From positions 1 through 11,373 of the forward strand of contig CAMWMY010000024.1 in assembly GCA_947175465.1 (NCBI GenBank): 11,373 bases of DNA, in the 5' to 3' direction. This document shows positions 1 through 6,042 of the stretch, in pieces. Numbering within the stretch: position 1 is the first letter of the stretch; every line of letters starts with the position of its first letter. This stretch comes from an uncultured Erysipelotrichaceae bacterium (lineage in GTDB: Bacteria; Bacillota_I; Bacilli_A; Erysipelotrichales; Erysipelotrichaceae). Both the position numbers and the translations under genes were made by a program. Under the pieces are notes generated by a model that saw only the letters and a list, made by a program, of their open reading frames with translations, was not told the DNA's origin and ran no database searches.

Positions 1-1
1 T

Positions 2-415
2 TTAGTTACAATTATTAAAATGTTCATGCAAGCATATACAATTAGTTTATATACATCCCTTGGAACGTTTATTTCATTAATTGTTGTAAACTGTATTATT
101 TTAGGACGTGCCGAAAGTTTTGCAAGTAAAAACAAAGTATTTGATTCTGCCATTGATGCGATTGGTATGGGTCTTGGTTATACATTTGCTCTTGTTCTTA
201 TTTCTTCTATACGTCAAATTCTTGCAACAGGAGTATTAAATTTTGCTAATCCTTTTCAAGCAAGTCAAATGTTGTTTGAAGTTCGCATACTTCCAGAAAA
301 TTTAACAATTTCTTTCTTTAATCAACCGTTAGGTGCTTTCTGGACATTTGCTATTTTAGTTGCGATTTTAGCTGCTATTAAAAATAAAAAAGCTACAAAG
401 GAGAGTGAAAAATAA
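2..415 (+). CDS. rnfE: RNF complex subunit RnfE (3' part; 5' end outside window)
   Basis: This is the C-terminal part of RnfE (RsxE/NqrD family), an integral membrane subunit of the Na+- or H+-translocating ferredoxin:NAD+ oxidoreductase. The reading frame is open to the window edge, so the apparent ATG at 20 is internal. Residues before it (LVTIIK) already match the family. Family signature NCIILGRAE is visible, with the cysteine codon at 92-94. In RnfA/RnfE (and NqrD/NqrE) such mid-membrane cysteines ligate an Fe or [2Fe-2S] centre at the subunit interface; the other RnfE cysteine would lie upstream of the window. Several hydrophobic helices follow, then a short lysine-rich cytoplasmic tail. 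The stop overlaps the rnfA start by one base (TAATG), implying translational coupling. Gene order E-A-B is as in other rnf operons, so rnfC, D and G are expected upstream. Confidence 0.93.
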   Translation, partial: LVTIIKMFMQAYTISLYTSLGTFISLIVVNCIILGRAESFASKNKVFDSAIDAIGMGLGYTFALVLISSIRQILATGVLNFANPFQASQMLFEVRILPENLTISFFNQPLGAFWTFAILVAILAAIKNKKATKESEK

Positions 416-990
416 TGGGTGATTTATTTTCTTTATTTATTGCTTCTGTTTTTATTCAAAATATTATTTTAACGCAATTTTTAGGTATGTGCCCTTTTAT
501 GGGGGTATCTAGAAATAGTAGTTCAGCAATTGGTATGGGAGGAGCTGTAACATTTGTTATTGTTGCTTCTTCTCTTGTGACTTATGGATTGTATCATGGT
601 GTTTTATTACCTCTAAATTTAGCATATATGGATTTAATTACTTTCATCTTAGTGATTGCTTCTTTAGTACAGTTAACAGAGATGATAATTAAAAAAGTAA
701 GTCCTAGCTTATATAAATCATTAGGAGTATATTTACCTTTAATTACAACAAACTGTGCTGTTCTTCATGTAGCTTTAGAAAATATTAATAAAGGACATGA
801 CTTTGCACAAATGTTAACATATTCTATTGCTATTCCTATTGGGTTTACACTTGTATTGTATATTTTCTCAACAATCAGAGAGCGTTTAGACGTGAGTAAA
901 GTGCCAAACGCTTTAAAAGGAAATCCAATTGCATTAATTGTAGCAGGAATTATGGCTTTAGCTTTTAGTGGATTGGCAGGGTTAGTATAA
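415..990 (+). CDS. rnfA: RNF complex subunit RnfA
   Basis: Full-length RnfA (RsxA/NqrE family), 191 aa, which is the normal family size. It is a polytopic membrane protein of about six hydrophobic helices and, with RnfE, forms the core that passes electrons across the membrane. Visible signatures are NIILTQFLGMCPFMG near the N terminus (Cys26) and LPLITTNCAVLHVALEN in the middle (Cys114). By family knowledge these two cysteines ligate the intramembrane iron centre shared with RnfE. AAAGGAG at 397-403, inside the end of rnfE, is the ribosome binding site. The start overlaps the rnfE stop (TAATG), and its own stop overlaps the start of the following small gene in the same way. RnfA and RnfE are paralogues; the order and the FLGMCP signature support A here. 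Confidence 0.96.
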   Translation: MGDLFSLFIASVFIQNIILTQFLGMCPFMGVSRNSSSAIGMGGAVTFVIVASSLVTYGLYHGVLLPLNLAYMDLITFILVIASLVQLTEMIIKKVSPSLYKSLGVYLPLITTNCAVLHVALENINKGHDFAQMLTYSIAIPIGFTLVLYIFSTIRERLDVSKVPNALKGNPIALIVAGIMALAFSGLAGLV

Positions 991-1154
991 TGATTGCGGC
1001 TGCTTTATACTTTATTTTATTGGGCAGTATTTATATTCTTTTATATTATTTTAATCATAGAACGCCTCTACCTCAAGGCTGTGAAAACTTAAAATCACAA
1101 TGCAAGGGTTGTCAAAACAGTGCTTGTCAAAACAATCCTGCTTTAGATGAATAG
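990..1154 (+). CDS. Small Cys-rich single-pass membrane protein inside the rnf operon
   Basis: A 54-residue gene starting at an ATG that overlaps the rnfA stop (TAATG), exactly the junction seen between rnfE and rnfA, and ending 20 nt before rnfB. Residues 1-21 form one uncharged hydrophobic helix. His23-Arg24 follow, so the tail is predicted to be cytoplasmic by the positive-inside rule. The tail holds four cysteines (31, 38, 41, 46) spaced CX6CX2CX4C, with core CKGCQNSAC. This layout resembles the FeoB-associated Cys-rich membrane proteins (CX2CX4C after one helix). In architecture it also resembles NqrM, the small Cys-containing protein needed to mature Na+-NQR, a relative of RNF. I infer a role in iron delivery or cluster assembly for the RnfA/RnfE centre. 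It could instead be an accessory subunit. The gene's reality is well supported by coupling; its function is not established. Confidence 0.8.
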   Translation: MIAAALYFILLGSIYILLYYFNHRTPLPQGCENLKSQCKGCQNSACQNNPALDE

Positions 1155-1174
1155 GAAAGGAGCGAGAGGATCAT

Positions 1175-1483
1175 ATGTTATATGCGATCATTACTATGCT
1201 TGTTTTAGGTGCATTGCTAGGTTTAGGATTAGGAATTGCATCAAAATATTTAGCAGTGAAAGAAGATGAACGTATTGAAATGGTTACGCAAATGCTACCA
1301 AATTATAATTGTGGAAGCTGTGGTTATCCTGGATGTTCAGGATTAGCACAAGCATTAGTGAATGGAGAAGTTACTACGGTTGGGACATGCCGGCCTTGTA
1401 AAGCTGATCAAAAAGAAGCTATTGCAGAGTACTTAAATAAAACTCCAGGACCTGATGGGAAATGTTTAAAAGTAAAAGTTTAA
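1175..1483 (+). CDS. rnfB: Short RnfB: membrane anchor plus one 4Fe-4S domain, no ferredoxin domains
   Basis: 102 aa. Residues 1-26 are a glycine-rich hydrophobic helix. A 4Fe-4S domain of the RnfB N-terminal type follows, with CGSCGYPGC (Cys46, 49, 54) and Cys72, i.e. CX2CX4CX17C, plus extra Cys75 and Cys97. RnfB normally continues with two or more CX2CX2CX3CP ferredoxin clusters (E. coli RsxB is about 190 aa, acetogen RnfB over 300). Here the protein ends soon after the first domain. The sequence after the stop encodes no ferredoxin in that frame and runs straight into a terminator, so this looks like a genuinely short protein rather than an obvious frameshift. AAAGGAG (1156-1162) and GAGAGGA (1164-1170) precede the start. 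In RNF, RnfB is the presumed entry point for electrons from reduced ferredoxin. Confidence 0.88.
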   Translation: MLYAIITMLVLGALLGLGLGIASKYLAVKEDERIEMVTQMLPNYNCGSCGYPGCSGLAQALVNGEVTTVGTCRPCKADQKEAIAEYLNKTPGPDGKCLKVKV

Positions 1484-1493
1484 TTCATGAAAG

Positions 1494-1524
1494 AAAGATT
1501 GTTTATTTATGACAATCTTTTTTT
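1494..1524 (+). terminator. Intrinsic terminator of the rnf operon
   Basis: A perfect 9-bp stem, AAAGATTGT (1494-1502) pairing with ACAATCTTT (1512-1520), with a 9-nt loop. The stem runs into an uninterrupted T tract ending at 1524. It lies 11 nt after the rnfB stop and marks the end of the rnf transcript. Confidence 0.88.
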
Positions 1525-1606
1525 ATTTATTTTTATAATATATGTCTTGAAAGTTAAGATAACAAAGGGGATTCTTCTTAATCATACATATTTTTAGATA
1601 ATTGTA

Positions 1607-1615
1607 TGGTATAAT
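1607..1615 (+). promoter_or_regulatory. Extended -10 promoter for the acetyltransferase gene
   Basis: TGGTATAAT is an extended -10 element (TGn followed by a perfect TATAAT at 1610-1615). No good -35 hexamer sits 17 bp upstream, as is common for extended -10 promoters. It lies about 40 nt before the chosen start at 1656 and downstream of the rnf terminator, so the acetyltransferase is probably its own transcription unit. Confidence 0.65.
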
Positions 1616-1655
1616 TTTTTAGATAGATCATAATTTGAAAGGAAGGAGTAAACTT

Positions 1656-2207
1656 ATGAAACATTGTGGAACGCAAAAGTTAGAGACTGAACGGTTGGTT
1701 TTAAGAAGATATATTCCTGAAGATGCTGTAGCAATGTATAAAAATTGGGCCTCAGACAAGGAAGTCACTAAATTTTTGACGTGGACACCCCATGCAAGTC
1801 AAAAAGTAAGCCAAGATGTAACAGACGATTGGATAAATCAATATTCCAATAAAAATTATTATCATTGGGCTATTGTGCTAAAAGATAATGGAGATGAGCC
1901 AATTGGTGATATTGCTGTAGTAGATATGAAAGAAAGCATTTCAATGGTACATATTGGTTATTGTATTGGAAGACCTTGGTGGCATAGAGGAATTACATCA
2001 GAAGCTCTAAAAGCAGTTATGGACTATTTGTTTGATGTAGTAGATGTAAATCGAATTGAATCAAGACACGATCCAAGAAATCCTAATTCGGGTGAAGTAA
2101 TGAAAAAATGTGGCATGAAATATGAAGGAACTTTACGTAGTTCTGACTGGAATAATCAAGGAGTTTGTGATACTTGTTGTTATGCGCTGTTAAAATCAGA
2201 ACGTTAA
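1656..2207 (+). CDS. GNAT N-acetyltransferase, RimJ/RimL type
   Basis: 183 aa from the ATG at 1656. The upstream in-frame TTG at 1635 is rejected because AAAGGAAGGAG (1638-1648), the ribosome binding site, would fall inside the coding sequence; spacing to 1656 is ideal. The protein starts with the family signature LETERLVLRRYIPEDA (from residue 9). It contains IGDIAVVD in the central strands, acetyl-CoA-binding motif A as IGRPWWHRGITSEALK (residues 104-119), and the C-terminal NPNSGEVMKKCGMKYEG (residues 142-158), typical of Acetyltransf_3 proteins. Members acetylate ribosomal protein N termini, antibiotics or small amines from acetyl-CoA in the cytoplasm; the substrate cannot be read from sequence. 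Flanking signals (own promoter, possible downstream hairpin) suggest a single-gene unit unrelated to rnf or valS. Confidence 0.9.
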   Translation: MKHCGTQKLETERLVLRRYIPEDAVAMYKNWASDKEVTKFLTWTPHASQKVSQDVTDDWINQYSNKNYYHWAIVLKDNGDEPIGDIAVVDMKESISMVHIGYCIGRPWWHRGITSEALKAVMDYLFDVVDVNRIESRHDPRNPNSGEVMKKCGMKYEGTLRSSDWNNQGVCDTCCYALLKSER

Positions 2208-2216
2208 GCATAATAA

Positions 2217-2363
2217 AAGCCTTATCATGGATATAGATATGATGAAACGATTGATGATGCTGTTGAATAGCTAGTAAAAAGAGTGCATTAAGATGATCAA
2301 TATATTGTGAAAAAAGAAGATAGCAGAAAACATTATAATAAGAATAAACGTATGAACGATTAA
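2217..2363 (+). pseudogene. Possible decayed coding remnant with two in-frame stops
   Basis: Reading frame 2217-2363 gives a protein-like, charged translation (fragments PYHGYRYDETIDDAVE, LVKRVH, DDQYIVKKEDSRKHYNK). It is interrupted by TAG at 2268-2270 and TAA at 2289-2291, ends at TAA 2361-2363, and has no start codon with a ribosome binding site. Both interrupting stops are one C-to-T change from a Gln codon (CAG, CAA). The frame ends right at a hairpin that could be the old gene's terminator. I do not recognise the family. This may be chance: the stretch is short and the composition A-rich. Confidence 0.3.
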
Positions 2364-2386
2364 ATTCCATTAAGGGATGGAATTTT
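2362..2386 (+). terminator. Weak hairpin terminator upstream of the valS promoter
   Basis: A perfect 9-bp stem, AAATTCCAT (2362-2370) with ATGGAATTT (2377-2385), and a 6-nt loop, but only four Ts follow (2383-2386). It could terminate the acetyltransferase transcript or that of the lost gene before it. The short T run makes this uncertain. Confidence 0.45.
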
Positions 2387-2439
2387 GAAATGCAAGTTAC
2401 ACATGAAAGGAAATATATTATAGAATCTCATAATAAGTA

Positions 2440-2468
2440 TTGTAAATCGTAGTAGATTTGTTTATAAT
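2440..2468 (+). promoter_or_regulatory. Promoter of the T-box leader and valS
   Basis: TTGTAA (2440-2445) and a perfect TATAAT (2463-2468) are separated by 17 bp, close to the sigma-A consensus. Transcription should start around 2475, placing the whole T-box leader in the transcript. A 7-bp inverted repeat (AATGTAT 2466-2472, ATACATT 2478-2484) overlaps the -10 and the expected start point. Confidence 0.75.
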
Positions 2469-2504
2469 GTATACGAAATACATTGATTAGAAGGAGTACA
2501 TATT

Positions 2505-2692
2505 ATAGGATGCTCAGAGAACTTTGGTTAGGTGAGACAAAGTCATCTGTAATATGGAAGGTAGTCTAGGAGTAGATTTTCTGAAATAAAGAGTAAGAAA
2601 ATACGTGGAAATCAGCGTTATGATTGAAGGCACAAAGTGTGAAGTAAGGTGGTACCACGTCATTAGCGTCCTTATAAGAGGATGCTTTTTTT
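2505..2692 (+). promoter_or_regulatory. Valine T-box riboswitch (tRNA-Val-sensing leader of valS)
   Basis: The T-box core AAGGTGGTACCACG is at 2646-2659. The antiterminator pairs AAGG (2646-2649) with CCTT (2670-2673) and ACG (2657-2659) with CGT (2667-2669), leaving the canonical 7-nt bulge TGGTACC. Its TGGT would pair with an uncharged ACCA 3' end, i.e. discriminator A as in tRNA-Val. Basal stem I pairs TGCTC (2511-2515) with GAGTA (2570-2574). The AGAGA motif (2516-2520) forms the 5' side of the specifier loop. The facing strand holds GTAGTC (2561-2566), two adjacent valine codons, of which GTC at 2564-2566 is the likelier specifier. Linker hairpins are 2576-2602 and 2610-2625. Under valine starvation, uncharged tRNA-Val should stabilise the antiterminator and allow valS transcription. 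The coding gene directly downstream confirms the amino acid. Confidence 0.93.
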
Positions 2693-2710
2693 ATGAAATA
2701 AAGAGTAAGA
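2582..2710 (+). repeat. 17-nt perfect direct repeat bracketing the T-box expression platform
   Basis: TGAAATAAAGAGTAAGA occurs at 2582-2598 and again at 2694-2710, offset by 112 bp. The first copy lies mostly in the loop of a linker hairpin after stem I. The second begins just after the terminator T tract and runs into the valS Shine-Dalgarno region. Everything between the copies is the linker, antiterminator and terminator. Such a perfect match is unlikely by chance even in A-rich DNA. Confidence 0.85.
2665..2692 (+). terminator. Conditional terminator of the valS T-box
   Basis: AGCGTCCT (2665-2672) pairs with AGGATGCT (2679-2686), 8 bp with one G-U pair and a 6-nt loop, followed by seven Ts (2686-2692). 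Its 5' arm shares CGTCCT with the 3' arm of the antiterminator, so the two structures exclude each other. Confidence 0.9.
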
Positions 2711-2723
2711 GGAGGTTTCAGAA

Positions 2724-5345
2724 ATGAGAAAACAATTAGAAACAAAATATGATCATTTACAAGTAGAAAAGGATTATTATGCACAATGGGTAAAAGAAGG
2801 ATATTTTACAGCTGGAGATAAATCAAAAGATCCATTTTGTATTGTGATACCTCCACCTAATGTTACAGGGAAACTACATTTAGGACATGCATGGGATACA
2901 ACATTACAAGATATTATCGCAAGATATAAGCGCATGAATGGCTATGATATGCTTTGGTTAGCAGGAATGGATCATGCTGGAATTGCTACACAGGCGAAAG
3001 TTGATGAGCGTTTAAAAGAACAAGGAGTTTCTAGATTTGATATTGGACGTGAGAAGTTTTTACAACATGCTTGGAATTGGAAAGAAGAATATGCTGAGCA
3101 TATCCGTAAACAATGGGCAAAACTAGGTCTTTCTTTAGATTATACACGTGAGCGTTTTACTTTAGATGATGGTTTAAGTAAAGCTGTTAGAAAAGTATTT
3201 GTAGACTTATATAATGATGGGCTTATTTATCAAGGGGAAAGAATTATCAATTGGGACCCAGAAGCTAAAACAGCATTATCTAATATTGAAGTTATCCATA
3301 AAGAAGTAGAAGGAGCTATGTATACGTTTAAATATCAGGTTGTGGAAACAAAGGAAGAACTTCATGTATCTACAACACGACCAGAAACGATGTTTGGAGA
3401 TGTTTGTGTAGTTGTTCACCCAGAAGATGAGCGTTATTTACATTTGCATGGAAAACATGTAATTAATCCAGCTAATGGAGAAAAACTACCGATTTTGACA
3501 GATGATTATATTGATATCAGTTTTGGAACAGGGGCGATGAAATGTACACCTGCTCACGATCCAAATGACTTTACGATCGGAGAAAAATATCATTTAGAAA
3601 AAATTATTTGTATGCATCCTGATGGAACAATGAATGAGCGTTGTGGACAATATGAAGGAATGGATCGCTTTGCTTGTCGAAAACAATTAGTAGCGGATAT
3701 CGAAAAACAAGGGAATGTTGTTTCAATTGAAAAACATATGCATCAAGTTGGGCATTCAGAAAGAACGAATACGATTGTGGAGCCTTATTTATCAAAACAA
3801 TGGTTTGTGAAGATGAAGCCTTTAGCAGATGAAGTTTTAAAGAACCAACAAATAGAAGAAGAGAAGATTCATTTCTATCCATCAAGATTTGAAAAGACTT
3901 TTCATCAATGGCTAGAAAATATCGAAGATTGGTGTATATCACGTCAACTTTGGTGGGGGCATCGCATTCCTGCATGGTACCATAAAGAAACAAATGAACT
4001 TTATGTGGGAGAGGAAGCTCCAAAAGAAGAAAATATGTGGATACAAGATGAAGATGTGCTAGATACTTGGTTCTCAAGTGCATTATGGCCTTTTTCAACA
4101 CTAGGATGGCCAGAAAAAACTGATGATTTACAACGCTACTTTCCTAATGATGTGTTAGTAACAGGGTATGATATTATTTTCTTCTGGGTAGCACGTATGG
4201 CTTTTCAAACTCGCTACTGTATGGGAAGTCGTCCTTTTAAAGATGTTTTAATCCATGGACTTGTAAGAGATGCACAAGGTAGAAAAATGAGTAAATCATT
4301 AGGAAATGGGATTGATCCAATGGATGTCATTGAAAAATATGGAGTAGACTCTTTACGCTTTTTCCTTACAACGAATTCAACTCCAGGACAAGATTTGCGT
4401 TTTATTGATGAGAAGGTAGAATCTAGTTGGAATTTTATTAATAAAATATGGAATGCTTCTCGTTTTGTAGTAATGAATTTAGATGAAAATATGAGTATGG
4501 AAGATATTACATTAGATCACCTTTCCATGATTGATAAATGGATTATTCAAAGATTTAATGAAGTTGTACAAAATGTAAGTGCCAATATGGAAAAGTATGA
4601 ATTCTCACTAGTAGGAAATGAAATTTATCATTTTGTATGGAATGATTTCTGTAGTTGGTATATTGAATTATCAAAAGCTGGTTTATATAGTGAAAATAAA
4701 GAATATCAACTTGCGACAAAATCGACTTTAGTTCTGATTTTAAGTGGTATTATACGTATGTTACATCCGTTTATGCCATTTGTGACAGAAGAAATTTACC
4801 AAGCGATTCCTCATGAGTTCCCATCGATTCATTTAGCTGCTTGGCCTTCACCTATTAAAGTAGCGATTGATGACAAAGAAATGAATGAAGTGCAACAACT
4901 CTTATCTATTATTGAAATGGTACGTGAAATTAAAGCGGATTATCAATTGAAACCAAGTATGGATATTCAAGTGTTTATTCAAGACCAACAAGGAAATAGG
5001 ATAGAACCAAAAGCGGAAATACAAGCTATTTTAAATAAAATGTGTCATGCACAGTGGAGTGTAGAAGCATGTGAAGAAGAAATGGTTATACGTAATATTG
5101 TAGGAGGTACATTAGCAGTTCCTTTAGCTAGTATTATGAATATCGAAGAAGAGATCTTAAAAACAGAAAAAGAATTACAAAAGTTTGAAAGTGAGATCAA
5201 ACGTGCAGAAGGAATGTTATCAAATCCTAACTTCACGCAAAAAGCACCAGAAGCTAAAGTAAAAGTTGAGCAGGAAAAATTAGCAAATTACAAAGAGCAA
5301 TATGCATTAGCTCAAAAACGTTTACAAGATTTAAAGAGCAAATAA
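2724..5345 (+). CDS. valS: Valyl-tRNA synthetase
   Basis: 873 aa, normal for bacterial ValRS. It attaches valine to tRNA-Val in the cytoplasm and hydrolyses mischarged Thr-tRNA-Val. Class I signatures are intact: PPPNVTGKLHLGH with HLGH at residues 52-55, and GRKMSKSLGNG with KMSKS at 521-525. The inserted editing domain (roughly 200-345) shows STTRPETMFGD and GTGAMKCTPAHDPNDF. ISRQLWWGHRIPAWY (405-419) and DVLDTWFSSALWPFSTLGWP (444-463) are the conserved Val/Ile/Leu-type catalytic core. A helical anticodon-binding domain follows, and a C-terminal charged coiled coil (about 805-873) typical of ValRS that grips the tRNA corner. The start is set by AGAGGAGG (2708-2715), eight bases before the ATG. 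Expression is under the valine T-box directly upstream. Usual folC is not next to it; tandem terminators end the unit. Confidence 0.99.
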   Translation: MRKQLETKYDHLQVEKDYYAQWVKEGYFTAGDKSKDPFCIVIPPPNVTGKLHLGHAWDTTLQDIIARYKRMNGYDMLWLAGMDHAGIATQAKVDERLKEQGVSRFDIGREKFLQHAWNWKEEYAEHIRKQWAKLGLSLDYTRERFTLDDGLSKAVRKVFVDLYNDGLIYQGERIINWDPEAKTALSNIEVIHKEVEGAMYTFKYQVVETKEELHVSTTRPETMFGDVCVVVHPEDERYLHLHGKHVINPANGEKLPILTDDYIDISFGTGAMKCTPAHDPNDFTIGEKYHLEKIICMHPDGTMNERCGQYEGMDRFACRKQLVADIEKQGNVVSIEKHMHQVGHSERTNTIVEPYLSKQWFVKMKPLADEVLKNQQIEEEKIHFYPSRFEKTFHQWLENIEDWCISRQLWWGHRIPAWYHKETNELYVGEEAPKEENMWIQDEDVLDTWFSSALWPFSTLGWPEKTDDLQRYFPNDVLVTGYDIIFFWVARMAFQTRYCMGSRPFKDVLIHGLVRDAQGRKMSKSLGNGIDPMDVIEKYGVDSLRFFLTTNSTPGQDLRFIDEKVESSWNFINKIWNASRFVVMNLDENMSMEDITLDHLSMIDKWIIQRFNEVVQNVSANMEKYEFSLVGNEIYHFVWNDFCSWYIELSKAGLYSENKEYQLATKSTLVLILSGIIRMLHPFMPFVTEEIYQAIPHEFPSIHLAAWPSPIKVAIDDKEMNEVQQLLSIIEMVREIKADYQLKPSMDIQVFIQDQQGNRIEPKAEIQAILNKMCHAQWSVEACEEEMVIRNIVGGTLAVPLASIMNIEEEILKTEKELQKFESEIKRAEGMLSNPNFTQKAPEAKVKVEQEKLANYKEQYALAQKRLQDLKSK

Positions 5346-5349
5346 TTTA

Positions 5350-5378
5350 AAAAAAGGAATAATTTATATTCCTTTTTT
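5350..5378 (+). terminator. First valS terminator
   Basis: An A-rich/T-rich stem, AAAAAGGAATA (5351-5361) with TATTCCTTTTT (5367-5377), loop ATTTA, extendable by one A-T pair on each side. The stem's own 3' arm provides the T tract. It starts a few bases after the valS stop. Confidence 0.75.
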
Positions 5379-5382
5379 CAGG

Positions 5383-5411
5383 CTGTTGACAAATAAGTCA
5401 GCAGTTTTTTT
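5383..5411 (+). terminator. Second, stronger valS terminator
   Basis: CTGTTGAC (5383-5390) pairs with GTCAGCAG (5397-5404), 8 bp including one G-U pair, followed by seven Ts (5405-5411). It lies five bases after the first hairpin, making a tandem stop for the valS transcript. Confidence 0.85.
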
Positions 5412-5428
5412 ATGTAAAAGAATAGAAA

Positions 5429-5437
5429 TGATATAAT
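5429..5437 (+). promoter_or_regulatory. Extended -10 promoter for the small GNAT gene
   Basis: TGATATAAT is a TGn-TATAAT extended -10 element (TATAAT at 5432-5437). No clear -35 is present. It follows the tandem valS terminators and leaves a leader of about 65 nt before the start codon at 5510. Confidence 0.6.
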
Positions 5438-5509
5438 AAAAGTAGTTATATATGTATTGCAATTGCTCCTTTCCTTCTTTTATGCATACGATAACAAGGG
5501 GGAGTTGTT

Positions 5510-5971
5510 ATGGTAGAAATTAGGGAGTGGAAGTTGGATGATGTTTTTCAATTAAGAGAGTTATTAATGCATCCATATTTTTTAGCAAAACATAAAACAA
5601 AATATTTATATCCGAAAACTTTTTTTCATACGATTCGTATAATCAAAGGATATCAAAAAGCAAATAAAAAGAAGTATGTAATCCGTGCTATTATGTTTCA
5701 TAAGGTAGTTTGTGGCTTTATTCAATGTGAGAAAAAAGATGCTCATAGCTGTGAAATTTCTTATTGGTTAGGTTATGCATATTGGAATAAGGGAATTATG
5801 CAGAAAGCAGTTGCTTGCATGTGCCAAGAAGCTTTTCAACGATTACAAGTAATGAGTATTTTCGCAAGAGTGCAAACAAAAAATAAGGCATCTTGTAAAG
5901 TATTAGAGAAAAATCATTTTCACTTAGAGTGGAAGGATGAAAGAATATGTATTTATCGTAAGTTTAAATAG
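5510..5971 (+). CDS. Small basic GNAT-family acetyltransferase
   Basis: 153 aa, preceded by AAGGGGGAG (5496-5504) at good spacing. The GNAT fold can be read from IREWKLDDVFQLRELL at the N terminus, CEISYWLGYAYWNKGIMQKAV (residues 81-101, the acetyl-CoA pyrophosphate loop in the WxxxGxxxxA form) and NKASCKVLEKNHFH (residues 125-138), the usual end motif of RimJ/RimL-like proteins. It is shorter than the other acetyltransferase in this window and more divergent, rich in lysine and with seven cysteines. The region around residues 25-55 is very basic (KHKTKYLYPKT, KANKKKYVIR) and is not a standard GNAT feature. The substrate is unknown. The gene appears monocistronic, between the valS terminators and the convergent rqcH. 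Confidence 0.8.
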   Translation: MVEIREWKLDDVFQLRELLMHPYFLAKHKTKYLYPKTFFHTIRIIKGYQKANKKKYVIRAIMFHKVVCGFIQCEKKDAHSCEISYWLGYAYWNKGIMQKAVACMCQEAFQRLQVMSIFARVQTKNKASCKVLEKNHFHLEWKDERICIYRKFK

Positions 5972-5984
5972 TATGGAGGAATAT

Positions 5985-6042
5985 AAAAAAGTGATAGACT
6001 CTTCTTTGTTGAATAAACAGAAAGAAGAAAGTATATCACTTT
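5985..6042 (-). terminator. Hairpin terminator between convergent genes, mainly for rqcH
   Basis: The outer stem AAAGTGATA (5988-5996) pairs perfectly with TATCACTTT (6034-6042). Inside it, CTTCTTT (6001-6007) pairs with AAAGAAG (6021-6027). On the minus strand the structure is followed by a run of Ts (A-run at 5985-5990 on the plus strand), so it works best as the rqcH terminator. The outer stem touches the rqcH stop codon. On the plus strand the trailing T run is only three bases, so termination of the GNAT transcript would be weaker. Confidence 0.75.

Noticed and set aside
2083..2370. Minus-strand open frame overlapping the acetyltransferase end and the gap after it
   Set aside because: The translation is low-complexity and rich in Tyr, His and Leu as expected of antisense A-rich DNA, with no ribosome binding site.
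2491..2496. AAGGAG that looks like a ribosome binding site ahead of the T-box
   Set aside because: No ATG, GTG or TTG with an open frame follows at usable distance; it sits in the 5' part of the leader RNA.
3604..4101. A 165-codon open frame on the minus strand inside valS
   Set aside because: It lies wholly within a clear synthetase gene, has no ribosome binding site and no recognisable domain; it is a shadow of the valS coding strand.
5386..5391. Perfect TTGACA resembling a -35 element
   Set aside because: It forms part of the stem of the second valS terminator, and 17 bp downstream lies the T tract rather than a -10 element.
5459..5466. Palindrome GCAATTGC between the promoter and start of the GNAT gene
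   Set aside because: At 8 bp it is too short to distinguish from chance, and no second copy flanks it.
5452..5523. A 23-codon frame in the leader of the small GNAT gene, a possible uORF
   Set aside because: It has no ribosome binding site, no amino-acid run typical of a leader peptide, and no attenuator hairpin.
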